The notes beneath the pieces were generated by a model that did not search any database, was not told the origin of the DNA, and was given only the letters and a program-made list of their open reading frames with translations. Positions 63,320 through 64,000 of a DNA stretch of 64,000 bases are shown one piece after another (the first letter of the stretch is position 1; each line of letters opens with the position of its first letter). The DNA is from Opitutus sp. GAS368 (GTDB lineage: Bacteria > Verrucomicrobiota > Verrucomicrobiia > Opitutales > Opitutaceae). The stretch covers positions 1,830,291 through 1,894,290 of the forward strand of contig NZ_LT629735.1 in assembly GCF_900104925.1 (NCBI RefSeq), in the 5' to 3' direction. The translations under genes were made by a program, and so were the position numbers.

Positions 63320-64000
63320 TTACGGTTTCTTGTTGGAAGGAGCCGTGGCAGGCGCTTCGTTACTCGAGTAGTGGCCGGTGTTATTCTGGATGATTAGCCC
63401 CACAATGCCGAGAATCAGGACAACGAGGCAACTCCAGAGCAGCTTGGCGTGGAACTTGGAGGTGGATTCCAGCGTGCGAATGCGCTCGGTGAGCATAGCG
63501 GGTGAAGCGATGTCCCCATCAATCTCCATGACGGCCTGTGGCTGGATTCCCCGCTGGCCGGAGTAACCGCCGGTGTAGAGATCACGCGTAGGTGCGGTCA
63601 GGTCACTGAACCAGATCAGAAAAACCGGATCTCCGCAGCCGATCCGAACCGAGCGACAACCTGCATTGTAGACTGAAAATACGAGTTGCCCGGTGAACCC
63701 CGGATCGACGTGAAACCCGGATACGTTGACAAGGCCCTTAAGCTTAATCTTGGCCTTTATGGAGATGAACGCGAGGGCGCTGTCGGGCACTTTAATGACT
63801 TCGGCCGTGTGCAGCAGGGCGAATTGGCCGGGTGGAATTTCGACATGATCGCCCGGCCAGAGAGAGACCTTTTTCTTGATCGGCGACGAGGTGACGTAGG
63901 CCTCGTTGCCCAAACTCATCTCATAGGCCGCGTGCTTGATGCGCCGAGCGTCATAAGGGGTAACCAAGTTACCCGCCGGGATACGCTGCCGAAGGGTTTC
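63320..64000 (-). CDS. dCTP deaminase/dUTPase-fold protein with C-terminal membrane helix (5' end outside window)
   Basis: The frame is open to the right edge and already matches the Dcd N-terminus there (LRQRIPAGNLVTPYDARRIK before AAYEMSLG), so a TTG at 63967 is not taken as the start. The fold is recognisable: PGQFALLHTAEVIKVPD, FISIKAKIKLKGLVNVSGFH, VDPGFTGQLVFSVYN and CGDPVFLIWF. The catalytic Glu of Dcd in the LE(L/I) strand after DPGF is replaced (QLVFSV), so deamination is doubtful; it may bind nucleotides. A membrane helix near the C-terminus (LLWSCLVVLILGIVGLII) and a short polar tail follow. First visible gene of the operon; more may lie upstream. Confidence 0.78.
   Translation of the reverse strand, partial: ETLRQRIPAGNLVTPYDARRIKHAAYEMSLGNEAYVTSSPIKKKVSLWPGDHVEIPPGQFALLHTAEVIKVPDSALAFISIKAKIKLKGLVNVSGFHVDPGFTGQLVFSVYNAGCRSVRIGCGDPVFLIWFSDLTAPTRDLYTGGYSGQRGIQPQAVMEIDGDIASPAMLTERIRTLESTSKFHAKLLWSCLVVLILGIVGLIIQNNTGHYSSNEAPATAPSNKKP

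Larger units (their letters stand above)
58740..64000. other. Accessory island (right end outside window)
   Basis: From about 58,740 the sequence is clearly lower in GC than the preceding 58 kb. Gene content switches to an XRE regulator, a second TRIC gene, a caspase-like protein and nucleotide/DNA-modification enzymes. It begins inside the remnant TRIC gene. No integrase, tRNA or attachment repeat is visible; the other end is beyond the window. Confidence 0.65.

Noticed and set aside
63320-63967. TTG at 63967 as start of the dCTP-deaminase-like gene
   Set aside because: The frame stays open to the window edge and the residues upstream already match the family N-terminus.

Overview
The window looks like a chromosome segment of a high-GC Verrucomicrobiota bacterium, most likely an Opitutaceae relative. 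The grounds are family content: a PVC-type CxxCH haem protein, DUF1080, ThuA and Gfo/Idh/MocA sugar genes, an ECF sigma factor followed by a FecR/LamG protein, and TonB receptors with the N-terminal ELSPF / TGTRV..QIKDLP pattern. No rRNA, tRNA or CRISPR array was recognised. No stretch over 300 bases lacks a gene.

1-19,219 is a sugar-derivative catabolism region. Operon A (minus) is EF-hand protein, ECF sigma factor, FecR/LamG protein, ThuA and a VOC protein cut by the window edge. Operon B (minus) is a TIM-barrel sugar isomerase, a DUF1080 hydrolase and a TonB receptor, ended by a strong terminator. An alginate-lyase-like gene diverges from operon B. Then come MFS transporter, cupin and haem-dehydrogenase genes, a redoxin plus oxidoreductase pair, and two tandem oxidoreductases. 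Four promoters here share one motif, TGTCCC-N16-GCTATT. They precede operon A (which encodes the sigma factor), operon B, the lyase and the redoxin pair, so I propose an autoregulated ECF regulon.

19,377-31,079 is mostly housekeeping: CstA, a phosphoesterase, a prepilin pair, a zinc metallopeptidase, FKBP, an M20 amidohydrolase, a cyclophilin, PpnP, a zinc-ribbon protein, a LytS/LytTR two-component pair and a membrane protein. 31,289-43,374 holds two convergent TonB receptors, a LacI regulator and glycoside hydrolases of GH27, GH28 and GH29 type. 43,520-58,547 holds a dehydrogenase, a giant LysM/coiled-coil protein built from about 26 YPDL modules, glycerol kinase, a beta-barrel protein, an Ala-rich exported protein, a MarR-RND efflux operon and a DUF3016 protein.

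From about 58,740 to the right edge the base composition drops and the content changes. A TRIC-type channel gene is cut down to its 3' end and followed by an XRE regulator, a complete second TRIC gene, a caspase/CHAT-like protein and a tight minus-strand operon. That operon encodes a dCTP-deaminase-fold membrane protein, a thymidylate-kinase-like protein, an HhH protein of the 5-hmdU DNA kinase helical / thymine-pyrophosphorylase type, and a thymidylate-synthase-like enzyme. I read it as an accessory island carrying a candidate thymidine-hypermodification or nucleotide-based defence system. It is the most novel part of the window.

Dispersed intergenic repeats form a second theme. At least seven are inverted pairs of short palindromes whose outer ends begin GTAG or GTGG (REP/BIME-like). 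Another family shares the core ACTATTGGTTGAC.
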